This document shows positions 1-8,392 of a DNA stretch of 54,057 bases, piece after piece. Numbering within the stretch: the stretch's first letter is position 1; the number at the start of each line of letters is the position of its first letter. Made by a program: the position numbers and the translations under genes. Source of the DNA: Flavobacteriales bacterium (GTDB lineage Bacteria > Bacteroidota > Bacteroidia > Flavobacteriales_D > Sanyastnellaceae); assembly GCA_029238785.1 (NCBI GenBank), contig JAQWFN010000058.1, positions 1-54,057 on the forward strand, read 5' to 3'. The notes below the pieces were generated by a model. It was not told where the DNA came from and did no database searches. It saw only the letters and a program-made list of their open reading frames with translations.

Positions 1-177
1 GTTTTAGCTAGAGCAGAGAAATTGAACAGTGCGCCTTACGGTGGATTTATCAATCCAGTTTTGGTTCCTCAAATGGACGAACAAGGAAATGTGCTTGATG
101 TGGAAGTACGTTATCCAAACGATTTCACCAAACAAATGCTCTACTACAGCGAGAACTATGGTTTCTTGAGTAAATAG
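1..177 (+). CDS. Peptidase M49 (dipeptidyl peptidase III-like), C-terminal end only
   Basis: Frame 1 is open from the window edge to a TAG at 175-177 and encodes the last 58 residues of a protein. The segment contains SAPYGGFINPVLVP and ends YYSENYGFLSK, which resembles from memory the C-terminus of the Bacteroidota M49 peptidases (dipeptidyl peptidase III, often misannotated as dihydrofolate reductase). These zinc exopeptidases release dipeptides from the N-terminus of peptides. The HEXXGH zinc motif lies outside the window, so the family call rests on tail similarity alone. A hairpin terminator follows directly, so this is the end of its transcript. Confidence 0.6.
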   Translation, partial: VLARAEKLNSAPYGGFINPVLVPQMDEQGNVLDVEVRYPNDFTKQMLYYSENYGFLSK

Positions 178-198
178 GGTTTTTCATGTCGAATTTGT

Positions 199-235
199 AA
201 AAAGGGGAGGGCTGCGGCTTTCCCCTTTTATTTTG
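199..235 (+). terminator. Rho-independent terminator after the M49 peptidase gene
   Basis: AAAAGGGGA at 200-208 pairs with TCCCCTTTT at 221-229, followed by ATTTT. It lies 22 nt after the stop codon. Confidence 0.8.
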
Positions 236-339
236 TAAAGAGTGTAGATGAACTAGTAATAGCTCTAAAACCTTTTTTAAGAGGTTTAGAAATCGGATTT
301 ACGAGATATTTTTGAGAACACTATTCTAAAAACTTGCAG

Positions 340-347
340 TACCTTTA
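340..347 (+). promoter_or_regulatory. -7 promoter box, TACCTTTA, 4 nt before a start codon
   Basis: This matches the Bacteroidota -7 consensus TAnnTTTG except for the last base. It ends 4 nt before the ATG at 352, so the transcript would have almost no leader. A second match, TATTTTTG, lies at 307-314. Confidence 0.55.
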
Positions 348-351
348 AACA

Positions 352-615
352 ATGAACCTGGAAGAACGAAAATTGAACATTATCGCAGCAGTTGTTGGTG
401 AAACCGATCAAGATGCTATTCAAATGCTCGAAATGAAACTGGCAGAGATTGATTACGACAAAAAGAGTCGATCAAAAATCATTGGGCTCAACCCTAAAGG
501 GATGCCCATCATCAAAAGTGAATTCGTTCGTTGCATTCACCAATCATTAACAAACCTGGAAAACGGAGAATGGATCACCCTGGATGATCTTGAAAAACGC
601 TCCGAGAATTGGTAA
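352..615 (+). CDS. Small hypothetical protein, antitoxin-like (addiction-module component style)
   Basis: This 87-residue, highly charged protein has no signal peptide or membrane segment. Its C-terminal half (IIKSEFVRCIHQSLTNLENGEWITLDDLEKRSENW, given here as the region around residues 53-87) has the layout of small type II antitoxin-like proteins, in which an 'ENGEwitldDLEkrs.nW' tail follows a helix. No RelE/ParE-type toxin gene follows: the next gene starts 5 nt later and encodes a secreted protein. It is therefore an orphan antitoxin, a regulator or an unrelated small protein. The start is fixed by the -7 box 4 nt upstream. Function is not known; the antitoxin resemblance is my reading of the pattern. 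Confidence 0.6.
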   Translation: MNLEERKLNIIAAVVGETDQDAIQMLEMKLAEIDYDKKSRSKIIGLNPKGMPIIKSEFVRCIHQSLTNLENGEWITLDDLEKRSENW

Positions 616-620
616 CACCT

Positions 621-2585
621 ATGAAAAAATTTTACATTACCCTTGCGCTCGCTTTGGCATTTGCTGGAGTGAAAGCACAAACACCATGTGTTGATGGAAT
701 GGCTGGTCCTTATCCCTGTGATAAAGTTGACCTATTAGCTAGCATGACCATGGATGAAATTGGTGGAGCTCAAAACCAAGCAGATATTTGGGGCTGGACT
801 TCAGCTACTGGAAGAGAATTTGCCATTGTTTGTAAATCAAACGGAACGGCCTTTGTTGAGGTGAGTGACCCTGTTAATCCTGTTTACTTGGGAGACCTTC
901 CTACACACACCATCAACAGCTTGTGGAGAGATGCCAAGGTCTATGCTGATCATGCTTTTATTGTGAGTGAAGCCCCTGGTCATGGAATGCAGGTTTTTGA
1001 TCTTACTCAGTTGCTTTCCATCAGTAACCCTCCTGTTATTTTTGAAGAAACAGCTCATTATGGAAGCTTCGGAAACGCTCATAACATTGTGATTAACGAA
1101 GAAACGGGCTTTGCTTATGGGGTTGGTACAAATACATTTATGGGTGGTTTGCATATTGTGAACATTCAAGATCCTGTAAATCCCGTGATTGCTGGTGCCT
1201 ATGCGGAGGATGAATATACACACGACGCACAAGTGGTGGTTTATCATGGAGATGATGCCGATTATTGCGGTTTAGAGATTGCCTTTAACAGCAACGAAGA
1301 TGCAGTTACGATCGTGAATGTTGAAGATAAAGAAGACTGTCAAACCATTTCCATTTCTCCTTATCCAAACAGCGCTTACACCCACCAAGGTTGGTTGAGT
1401 GAAGATCACAACTTCTTCTTTGTGAACGATGAGCTGGACGAAATGCAAGGTTTGGTGACAAACACTACCACCTTCATCTGGGACATTCGCGATTTGGTCA
1501 ATCCAGTGTTGATTGGAACCCATGCAGGAGTGACCACCTCAATTGACCACAACATGTACACCAAGTGGAACCAAATATTTCAAAGTAATTACCGCTCGGG
1601 TTTGCGAATTTTAGATGCTTCTCTTGCTGAAGAGGGAACCTTGAGTGAAATTGGTTTCTTCGATTGCATTCCAGAAGACGATGCGGCTTCATTCAGCGGA
1701 ACTTGGTCGAATTACCCCTATTTTGAAAGTGGAACCGTAGTGATGACAAACATGACTGGCGACTTCTTGGTACTTCAGCCTAGAACCGTTTCTGCAGATG
1801 CAATTGTGCACGTTTTAGATGGCGTTGATAGCGCTACGTTTAATGTATATACTGCAGCCGACGAAAGTGAAGTAAACTTGAATACTGTTGGCTTGCCTTC
1901 AGGTGTATTTGTTGGATTTGATGATTACACTGGATTAGGACCAACAGCAATTTTACTTAGTGGATTGGAACAACTCGATCCAGGTACCTACGACTTTCAA
2001 ATTGTAGTGAGCATCGATGGAAGCGATGAAGTTTTTGATGCCTCTTTTATTATTAGTGATGAACAAGCACCTTCAATTATAGCTCAAACGCCTATTAATG
2101 AAGAAGTTACAACGCCTGTGCCTGTCTTTGAGTGGTCAGACGATTTTAATGGAGAAACACTGCTTTTGGAAATATCGAGCACGGCTAATTTTGACAACAT
2201 TCTCTTTAGTTTTGAAGTGAATAACAGTCCTTTCGAATCTCCAAATAGCCTCCTTGAAGGTCAATACTTTTGGAGGTTAAGCAATTTTCCTGAATGCAAC
2301 GATGAAGTGGTTTTTTCAAATGGAGCCAGTTTTGGGGTAGTCATTCCTAAGGTGCAAGAGAACAATTTAGGCCTTTTGAGCGTGTATCCAAATCCATCCC
2401 AAGGTCAGCTTAATCTTGATTTGGCTGTTCAAGGAGAACTCAATGTCATCAATGCTTTGGGAGAAACAGTAGCGAAGTTTACTTTGCCTCAAGGTCTCCA
2501 AACCATACAACTTGAAGACATAGCAAAAGGCGTTTACCTCTTGCAATTCAATCAAGTAAATGCGGGTAGAATTATTCTTGAGTAA
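621..2585 (+). CDS. Secreted choice-of-anchor B family protein with T9SS sorting domain
   Basis: The 654-residue protein begins at the ATG at 621; an upstream in-frame TTG at 609 would put four residues before the signal peptide and is rejected. MKKFYITLALALAFAGVKAQ is a signal peptide. Residues about 25-400 match the choice-of-anchor B family (LVIVD-like beta-propeller repeats; for example SDPVNPVYLGDLPTH and QDPVNPVIAGAY). Later residues look like Ig/Fn-type modules. The end (residues about 585-654, LSVYPNPSQGQLNL to a GVYLLQF segment) is a T9SS type A sorting domain. It should be exported by Sec, passed through the type IX system and anchored or released at the cell surface. The substrate is unknown. 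Its 3' end overlaps the convergent transporter gene by 14 bp. Confidence 0.85.
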   Translation: MKKFYITLALALAFAGVKAQTPCVDGMAGPYPCDKVDLLASMTMDEIGGAQNQADIWGWTSATGREFAIVCKSNGTAFVEVSDPVNPVYLGDLPTHTINSLWRDAKVYADHAFIVSEAPGHGMQVFDLTQLLSISNPPVIFEETAHYGSFGNAHNIVINEETGFAYGVGTNTFMGGLHIVNIQDPVNPVIAGAYAEDEYTHDAQVVVYHGDDADYCGLEIAFNSNEDAVTIVNVEDKEDCQTISISPYPNSAYTHQGWLSEDHNFFFVNDELDEMQGLVTNTTTFIWDIRDLVNPVLIGTHAGVTTSIDHNMYTKWNQIFQSNYRSGLRILDASLAEEGTLSEIGFFDCIPEDDAASFSGTWSNYPYFESGTVVMTNMTGDFLVLQPRTVSADAIVHVLDGVDSATFNVYTAADESEVNLNTVGLPSGVFVGFDDYTGLGPTAILLSGLEQLDPGTYDFQIVVSIDGSDEVFDASFIISDEQAPSIIAQTPINEEVTTPVPVFEWSDDFNGETLLLEISSTANFDNILFSFEVNNSPFESPNSLLEGQYFWRLSNFPECNDEVVFSNGASFGVVIPKVQENNLGLLSVYPNPSQGQLNLDLAVQGELNVINALGETVAKFTLPQGLQTIQLEDIAKGVYLLQFNQVNAGRIILE

Positions 2586-3474
2586 GGATATATCTTCGTG
2601 AAATCATGGCAAAGCTGAAACCAGCAACAATATGCCAGATTCCCCACCAAGCGGCAACGAAAGCCATAGCACCGTTGCCATCAAAAAACGCAAAGATTAA
2701 AACAAGACCGAGACCGGAATTCTGAATTCCGGTCTCCATGCTTGTGGTAATTGCGTTCTTTTTTCCCAGACCAAAGCTCATAGCACTCAAATAACCTGTG
2801 AGAAAGGCTGCTGTGTTCTGAATGAGCACAAGCAGAAAAACGAGTCCTAAATAGTCTAAGAAATAATCAAAGTTCTTGGCGAGTGCTATTCCGATAAATG
2901 CCATCAAAATAACAAACGATAGTCCGCGCAAAGGCGCAGAAAGCTTTTGTGATAATTGAGGTTTCCAACGCTGAAGCTGAATGCCTAAAAGACAAGGAAG
3001 CACGATAATGAGTGCAATGGTTTTGATCATGTCCCATTGGTCCAAAACGATCTGCTGTTCGCCCAAATCTGGATAAATGAGTCCACTCCAAAAAGCAAAA
3101 CCAATTGGAGTAAGCACAGCCGAAAGAAGCGAGGAGAAGGTGGTGCTTGAGATACTTAATGCAATATTACCCTTTGCAAAAGAGGTGAAAAAGTTGGACA
3201 CGTTTCCGCCCGGACAACAAGCAACAAGAAGCATTCCCAATCCAAGGCTGCTTTGAGGTTCAAGTACAACAACCAGAAGCGCTGTAACAGCTGGTAAGAG
3301 CAATAGCTGACTGAACATCGTGACTAGAACGGCTTTTGGTCGCTTTAGCAAATAGGCAAGATCGCTCGTTTTCAGCTCTAAAGAAACACCAAACATGATC
3401 AAAGCGATACATGCATTTAAAGCGTTTAAGCTTTCTGGTGAAAAACGCAGCTGAATTTGCTCTAAGTCAATCAT
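2572..3474 (-). CDS. Bile acid:sodium symporter (SBF/BASS) family transporter
   Basis: This 300-residue protein has about nine or ten hydrophobic segments. It carries the SBF-family features LVACCPGGNVSNFFTSFAKGNIALS (residues about 85-108; GG-x-x-SN is the conserved ion/substrate region) and a second crossover-like region ETGIQNSGLGLVLIF near residue 245. Family members couple uptake of organic anions (bile acids, pantoate, keto acids and others) to Na+; the substrate cannot be read from sequence, and in a non-gut bacterium bile acids are unlikely. It is the last gene of the folP-cdaA operon: its ATG overlaps the cdaA stop by 8 bp, implying translational coupling. The 3' end overlaps the convergent choice-of-anchor gene. 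Confidence 0.88.
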   Translation of the reverse strand: MIDLEQIQLRFSPESLNALNACIALIMFGVSLELKTSDLAYLLKRPKAVLVTMFSQLLLLPAVTALLVVVLEPQSSLGLGMLLVACCPGGNVSNFFTSFAKGNIALSISSTTFSSLLSAVLTPIGFAFWSGLIYPDLGEQQIVLDQWDMIKTIALIIVLPCLLGIQLQRWKPQLSQKLSAPLRGLSFVILMAFIGIALAKNFDYFLDYLGLVFLLVLIQNTAAFLTGYLSAMSFGLGKKNAITTSMETGIQNSGLGLVLIFAFFDGNGAMAFVAAWWGIWHIVAGFSFAMISRRYILTQE

Positions 3475-4237
3475 TCAAAAGCAATTCAATTAACTTTTCT
3501 TCTTTAACTCTTCGGTGAATCTGAGCCCCTTCAACAAAACTAATAAAGCCGGTTTCTTCAGACACAACAATCGCACGTGCATCTGTTTCTTCGCACAAGC
3601 CCAATGCAGCGCGGTGTCTCATCCCCATTTCTACGGGTAGATCATCGCGTTGAGTTACGGGTAAAACGGCACTCGCAAAAGTGATCCGCTGATTCATAAT
3701 GATAACGGCACCATCGTGTAAAGGACTGTTTTTAAAAAAAATACTTTGAAGAATGGCCGAGGTAATGCGCGCGTCGATGAGTCGTTTCGATAATACCAGG
3801 CTTTCTAATGGACTGCTTCGCTGAATAACAATCAACGCACCCGTTTTAGTTGAAGCCATTTTCGCGCAAGCCTTGGCAATTTCTGCGGCAGGAAGAGCTT
3901 GTTGACTTTTGGCAGGTAGGAAGCGGCGGAGAAAACGATTTCGCGATTTAAAAAACTCTCGATTACCTATGAATAGGAGGAATTGACGCAACTCTTGCTG
4001 AAAAACAATGATGATAGCAATCACCCCAACTCCCATAAGTTGACCAAGGATTTCCCCCAACAAATTCATTTGCAAGGCATCAACAATCTTCCAAAGCACA
4101 TAAATAAAAGCGAGTCCTAGAAAAATCTTTATCGCAGCTGTGCCTCTGGTGAGTTGAAAAAGCTGATAAAGGATAAAGGCCACCAAGAGCACATCCAATA
4201 CATCTTTGAACTTAATGTCTATAAAGAGCAGCATCAT
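3467..4237 (-). CDS. cdaA: Diadenylate cyclase CdaA (c-di-AMP synthase)
   Basis: The 256-residue protein has three N-terminal membrane helices (residues about 10-80) followed by a DAC/DisA_N catalytic domain. The signature DGA motif is at about residue 175 (LHDGAVII) and the RHR motif at about 206 (MRHRAAL). The enzyme condenses two ATP into the second messenger c-di-AMP, which controls osmolyte and cell-wall homeostasis. I chose the ATG at 4237 because it overlaps the folP stop as ATGA; the reading frame extends 11 codons further upstream but would lie deep inside folP. folP-cdaA adjacency recurs in Bacteroidota genomes. Canonical CdaR and GlmM neighbours are absent here. Confidence 0.93.
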   Translation of the reverse strand: MMLLFIDIKFKDVLDVLLVAFILYQLFQLTRGTAAIKIFLGLAFIYVLWKIVDALQMNLLGEILGQLMGVGVIAIIIVFQQELRQFLLFIGNREFFKSRNRFLRRFLPAKSQQALPAAEIAKACAKMASTKTGALIVIQRSSPLESLVLSKRLIDARITSAILQSIFFKNSPLHDGAVIIMNQRITFASAVLPVTQRDDLPVEMGMRHRAALGLCEETDARAIVVSEETGFISFVEGAQIHRRVKEEKLIELLLND

Positions 4238-5082
4238 AAGTTTGATAGTTGTTGGTGCAAGAGGATACACTCTTTGGCTTCTTTAACATCATGAACCCTA
4301 AGAAGATGAGCGCCCTTATCTAAAGCTAGCATATGCAAAGCTGTTGTTCCATTCAAGGCTGTTTCTGCGCTCGTCTTCAGTACTTTGTTGATCATCGATT
4401 TTCTGCTAAGTCCCACTAATATCGGACAATTTAAAACTTTGAAAAGATCTAAATTATGAAGTAGGGAGTAGTTGTGTTCTACACTTTTCCCGAAACCGAA
4501 TCCCAAGTCTATAGCTATATCTGCAAGCCCCAATCTTCTCAATTCATGAATCTTATTCGCTAAGAATTGGAAAATCTCTCGAGGGGCATTTTCATAGTGG
4601 GGAGCAACTTGCATGCTTTGTGGATCGCCTTGCATGTGCATCAAAACGTAAGGAATCTTCAATTCAGCAACAGTTTCGAACATTTTGACATCGATGCTTC
4701 CTGCAGAAACATCATTGATCATTACTGCACCGCGTTCAACGGCAGCTCGGGCTACCTTACTGTAGAAAGTATCAACAGATATCTTCATGCCAGGGAATTC
4801 CTTTAATGCAGCTTCCATTACAGGAACAAGTCGCTCGAGCTCTTCGTCTTCTGAAAGTCGTTGAGCTCCTGGTCGGGTAGACTGTGCTCCAAAGTCCAAA
4901 AAATCAGCACCATCCTTCAATGAATGCTCAATTCTAAAAAGCTGCTTCGACAAGTCGGAATAAACCCCACCGTCATAAAAAGAGTCGGGCGTAAGGTTGA
5001 TTATCGCCATGATCTTGGGCGAATTAAACTCAAAGAGTTCACCTTTCAGTCGAAATGAGGGGCTATAATGTGTGGTTTCCAT
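4234..5082 (-). CDS. folP: Dihydropteroate synthase
   Basis: The 282-residue TIM-barrel enzyme joins 6-hydroxymethyl-dihydropterin pyrophosphate to p-aminobenzoate in folate synthesis. Seen motifs are MAIINLTPDSFYDGG near the N-terminus (pterin/pyrophosphate loop), DFGAQSTRPGA (pABA loop), DVSAG, IDLGFGFGKS and LVGLSRKS. The start METTHYSP at 5082 is preferred over an upstream in-frame start at 5106, which would run into the divergent gene. The divergent DUF1599 gene starts only 32 bp away, so the two promoters must overlap. It is first in an operon with cdaA and an SBF transporter. The aminotransferase at 8393-9235 may supply its pABA. Confidence 0.95.
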   Translation of the reverse strand: METTHYSPSFRLKGELFEFNSPKIMAIINLTPDSFYDGGVYSDLSKQLFRIEHSLKDGADFLDFGAQSTRPGAQRLSEDEELERLVPVMEAALKEFPGMKISVDTFYSKVARAAVERGAVMINDVSAGSIDVKMFETVAELKIPYVLMHMQGDPQSMQVAPHYENAPREIFQFLANKIHELRRLGLADIAIDLGFGFGKSVEHNYSLLHNLDLFKVLNCPILVGLSRKSMINKVLKTSAETALNGTTALHMLALDKGAHLLRVHDVKEAKECILLHQQLSNL

Positions 5083-5089
5083 ATCTTTC
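5082..5089 (+). promoter_or_regulatory. -7 promoter box, TATCTTTC, for the DUF1599 gene
   Basis: One mismatch to TAnnTTTG, 25 nt before the ATG at 5115. It coincides with the start codon of the divergent folP gene. Confidence 0.45.
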
Positions 5090-5114
5090 GGACGGCAAGA
5101 TAGCACGAAACTTT

Positions 5115-5657
5115 ATGAATCTAACGAGTCAACAATACGACCAAGTGGTCGAACGCTGTAAGTCGCTTTTTATGCAAAAGGCGGCAGATTACGGAACAGC
5201 TTGGAGAATTCTCAGAACCTCTTCATTAACTGATCAAATCTTCATCAAAGCAAACCGAATTAGAACGCTTGAAACTACAGGTGAAAATAAAGTAGGAGAG
5301 AGCATTGAGAATGAATACGTAGGCATTATCAACTACTGCGTTATGGCATTGATTCAGCTCGAATTGCCTGATGATGCGCCAATGGAACTGCCTCTAGACC
5401 AAGTTGAAAAAGCCTACAGCCACCACCTGGCAACAACAAAATCACTCATGGAAGCGAAAAATCACGATTATGGTGAGGCTTGGAGAGATATGAGAGTGAG
5501 TTCGCTTACAGACTTGATTTTAATGAAGTTATTGCGCGTTAAAGAAATTGAAGACAATGAAGGACATACCATTGTTTCAGAGGGGATTGATGCCAATTAC
5601 CAAGACATGATCAACTACGCTGTTTTTGCCATGATTAAACTTACCCTTGAACAATAG
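5115..5657 (+). CDS. DUF1599 (nucleotide modification associated domain 1) protein, two repeats
   Basis: The 180-residue protein is two tandem copies of one domain: residues about 5-85 (AADYGTAWRILRTSSLTDQIFIKANRIRTLE) and about 105-178 (NHDYGEAWRDMRVSSLTDLILMKLLRVKEIE). Both copies keep DYG.AWR.(L/M)R.SSLTD and a following K..R...IE. The family is DUF1599/Nmad1; some domain relatives lie in phage nucleotide-modification loci, but this chromosomal two-repeat form is common in Bacteroidota and has no established reaction that I know of. The start at 5115 is used because the upstream extension contains the promoter box. It is divergent from folP by 32 bp. Confidence 0.85.
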   Translation: MNLTSQQYDQVVERCKSLFMQKAADYGTAWRILRTSSLTDQIFIKANRIRTLETTGENKVGESIENEYVGIINYCVMALIQLELPDDAPMELPLDQVEKAYSHHLATTKSLMEAKNHDYGEAWRDMRVSSLTDLILMKLLRVKEIEDNEGHTIVSEGIDANYQDMINYAVFAMIKLTLEQ

Positions 5658-5716
5658 TTCATCACTGAGCCTGTTAAAATTGGGTTAAAATGAAGACCTC
5701 AAGACGAAGTTCAACT

Positions 5717-5724
5717 TACCTTTA
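5717..5724 (+). promoter_or_regulatory. -7 promoter box, TACCTTTA, for the DoxX-like gene
   Basis: One mismatch to TAnnTTTG, 21 nt before the ATG at 5746. Confidence 0.5.
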
Positions 5725-5745
5725 AGCTCCAAAAACCGATTCTAA

Positions 5746-7113
5746 ATGAAAAATGCTATTGTTCTTATATCTCGAATTATAGTTGGAAGTATTTTTATCA
5801 TTTCCGGACTAATTAAGGCCAATGACGCTATTGGTTTTGAATACAAGTTGATTGAATACTTTAGTGAGAAGGCACTCGGGCTTCCCGATTTAATCCCTTA
5901 CGCCTTACCCTTAGCCGTCTTCATTTGTTTGGGTGAAATTTTATTAGGAGTGGCATTACTTGTTGGAGCATTTCCTAAACTAACCAACGTGCTGCTCATG
6001 ATCATGGTGCTGTTTTTTGGTTGGTTAACTTATTATACCGCAAGTTGTGATCCCTTTGAAGAAATGACTTTTGTTGATTCTAAGGGACAAGAATATACCG
6101 CTACACCAGAATGTGTGCTCGAATGTGGTTGTTTCGGAAATGCCATACCGCTCACGCCTTGGGAATCCTTTGCCAAAGACATGGTGCTCCTCTTTTTTGT
6201 GATCTTCACTTTTTTAGGAGCCTTTGTTTGGAAAAACTTGAAGCTCAATACAGCAAAAGAAGATACCATTCTTGTAACAGCCAATTTGGCCTTTACAGCG
6301 GTTTTTAGCCTCTTAATGCTTGATTGGCTTTTTCCTATCCTGTTTGCTGCATTAACTGTAGGAGTGGCCATCATCATCAAAAAATATACTTCAGGAAAAC
6401 GAAAAGAAATTTACATGGCCCTTGGCGCTTTAATTGTCTGTGGCGCATTTCAATACTACACCTTGGAGCACCTTCCAGTGAAGGATTATCGTCCGTACGC
6501 CGTTGGCAACGACCTTATTGACGGTATGAAAAGCGCTGAAGAGAAAGGCTTAAAACCACCGGTTTATGTTACCATGTATGAAATGACCAACAAAGACACT
6601 AAAGCGGTGATGGAGTTGGACAGTGAGAAATACCTTGAAGATCGCATTTGGGAAGACAAAGCTTGGGAAATCACCAAGTCTTGGGGACCAATTAAAAAGA
6701 GCGATGGTTACGAGCCACCAATTCCTCCCGATTTTGAGTTCATGGATTATGAAGGGAATGATATGACACCTACCATTCTCGAAGGTGAAGATCTTGTTTT
6801 CCTTAATGTAGCTTACGACTTGGACTACACCAACATGGAGGCACAGAAAGCAATCAGCGCATTGGCCGATGAAGTGATGAAAAAAGGTCACCGCTTCTAC
6901 GGTTTGAGTACAGCCGGACAAGAGCAGTGTGAGTCGTTCAGACACGAGGTTCAAGCTGCTTATCCCATCTTTTCAGGCGATGAGAAAATCTTGAAAACCA
7001 TTGTTCGTGCAAACCCAGGGTTAGTAGTGCTCAAAGGTGGAGTGGTACAAGCGAAGTACCATTATAACGACTTGCCAAGTGCCGATGAATTTGGAGCTTA
7101 TTCCGGACGATAA
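5746..7113 (+). CDS. DoxX-like (BT_3928 family) membrane protein with C-terminal thioredoxin-fold-like region
   Basis: Of 455 residues, the N-terminal part has four or more membrane helices with the DoxX/MauE signature (SRIIVGSIFIISGLIKANDAIGFEYKL). A periplasmic loop holds CDPFEE and ECVLECGCFGNAIPL, whose paired cysteines suggest redox chemistry or a disulfide. After further helices near residues 155-245, the soluble part from about residue 330 (PTILEGEDLVFLNVAYDL ... GLVVLKGGVVQAKYHYNDLPS) looks like a thioredoxin fold without a CxxC. The family is widespread in Bacteroidota and often lies near DUF1599, as here. A role in quinone or thiol redox balance is inference. The next gene begins 6 bp after the stop. 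Confidence 0.8.
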   Translation: MKNAIVLISRIIVGSIFIISGLIKANDAIGFEYKLIEYFSEKALGLPDLIPYALPLAVFICLGEILLGVALLVGAFPKLTNVLLMIMVLFFGWLTYYTASCDPFEEMTFVDSKGQEYTATPECVLECGCFGNAIPLTPWESFAKDMVLLFFVIFTFLGAFVWKNLKLNTAKEDTILVTANLAFTAVFSLLMLDWLFPILFAALTVGVAIIIKKYTSGKRKEIYMALGALIVCGAFQYYTLEHLPVKDYRPYAVGNDLIDGMKSAEEKGLKPPVYVTMYEMTNKDTKAVMELDSEKYLEDRIWEDKAWEITKSWGPIKKSDGYEPPIPPDFEFMDYEGNDMTPTILEGEDLVFLNVAYDLDYTNMEAQKAISALADEVMKKGHRFYGLSTAGQEQCESFRHEVQAAYPIFSGDEKILKTIVRANPGLVVLKGGVVQAKYHYNDLPSADEFGAYSGR

Positions 7114-7119
7114 ACGCTC

Positions 7120-8379
7120 ATGAGCTACCTGATTCAACGACTTTCTTATGGATTCTTGGTGCTGCTAGGGGTGGTCTTTCTTGTATTCACGCTCTTTAGT
7201 TTAGTGCCAGACCCAGCAAGAGAGTTGGCCGGACAGAATGAATCTCCGGAAGTTATTGAAGCCATCAGGAAAAAGCACCGCTTGGATTTGCCGTATTTTC
7301 CCCGACTGGGCTATTTCCTGAACGATCTTTCACCAATAAGCTACAACAGCACAATAGAAGGAGAGGCCTCGTTCATCGATCTAAACTCCATCTCAGAACT
7401 GCGTTTATTCGAAGGAGAAGGGCAGGTGCTTATTTTGAAATCCCCTTATTTAGGTCGGTCCTTTTTATCTGATCGTAGCGTTAGCGCCATTCTAGCAGAT
7501 GCCTTGCCCGGAACCGCCGTCCTGGCTTTGGCGGCCATCATTATTGCCATGTTGTTTGGAATTGCCTTAGGTGTGCTTACGGCTTTGAATAAAGACACTT
7601 GGATTGATCACCTAACAATGGTGCTGGCTTCTTTGGGGATGTCAGGGCCATCTTTCTTCATGGCCATACTCATCGCTTGGTTTGGGGGGACTTTAATTTA
7701 TGATCAAGTGCTCATTCCCATTTGGCCCATTGTTTTTGTGCTTTTATTTTTCGGGCTGAAGAAGTATTGGGCTGGGGCGAGGCAATTTTCTTTAATGAAG
7801 GAGAACAGTTTTTTAATCGGACTCCTTTCTGGGCTGGCTGTGTGGTTCGTGCTCATCGCCTTAAAGGTCCCAGGAGGAATCATGTATCTACGACTACCAG
7901 GAACGGGCTTGTCAGCCACCGGAAGCTTGTATGAGGTGGATGTTTGGGAAGGCAAAAAGCTTTCACTGGTCAACCTTATTTTACCCGCAATCACTTTAGG
8001 CATTCGTCCATTAGCAGTCATCATTCAACTTACTCGCTCTTCTTTATTGGAGGTGATGCAAGAAGATTACATCCGCACAGCTTACGCCAAAGGATTAAGC
8101 AGGCAACAAGTCATTTGGAAACACGCTATTCGAAATGCGCTAAACCCCGTCATTACCGCTGCAAGTGGTTGGTTTGCTTCCATGCTTGCAGGTGCGGTAT
8201 TTGTGGAATTTGTTTTCGGATGGAAAGGTATTGGTTTTGAAGTATTTCAAGCCCTAGAGAAAAATGATCTTCCCGTGGTGATGGGGGCGGTTTTGGTGAT
8301 TGCCAGCACCTTTGTCATCATCAATATTCTTGTTGATTTAATCTATGGTTGGCTGGATCCAAGAGCGCGTGTTGTTTGA
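7120..8379 (+). CDS. ABC transporter permease, DppB/OppB type
   Basis: The 419-residue inner-membrane protein starts with the family's first helix (MSYLIQRLSYGFLVLLGVVFLVFTLF) and LVPDP, followed by a long extracytoplasmic insert. The binding-protein-dependent transport (EAA) loop is at residues about 325-350 (EDYIRTAYAKGLSRQQVIWKHAIRNALNPVI). Such permeases pair with a DppC-type permease, two ATPases and a peptide- or nickel-binding protein; none are here, so the partners must be elsewhere. The insert makes it longer than the usual 310-340 residues, a variant seen in Bacteroidota. It is co-directional with the DoxX-like gene with a 6-bp gap. Confidence 0.88.
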   Translation: MSYLIQRLSYGFLVLLGVVFLVFTLFSLVPDPARELAGQNESPEVIEAIRKKHRLDLPYFPRLGYFLNDLSPISYNSTIEGEASFIDLNSISELRLFEGEGQVLILKSPYLGRSFLSDRSVSAILADALPGTAVLALAAIIIAMLFGIALGVLTALNKDTWIDHLTMVLASLGMSGPSFFMAILIAWFGGTLIYDQVLIPIWPIVFVLLFFGLKKYWAGARQFSLMKENSFLIGLLSGLAVWFVLIALKVPGGIMYLRLPGTGLSATGSLYEVDVWEGKKLSLVNLILPAITLGIRPLAVIIQLTRSSLLEVMQEDYIRTAYAKGLSRQQVIWKHAIRNALNPVITAASGWFASMLAGAVFVEFVFGWKGIGFEVFQALEKNDLPVVMGAVLVIASTFVIINILVDLIYGWLDPRARVV

Positions 8380-8392
8380 AAAAGGTAAGAGC

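Noticed and set aside
837-1692. Minus-strand open frames inside the choice-of-anchor gene
   Set aside because: They are antisense to a well-supported gene, lack family features and have no promoter box.
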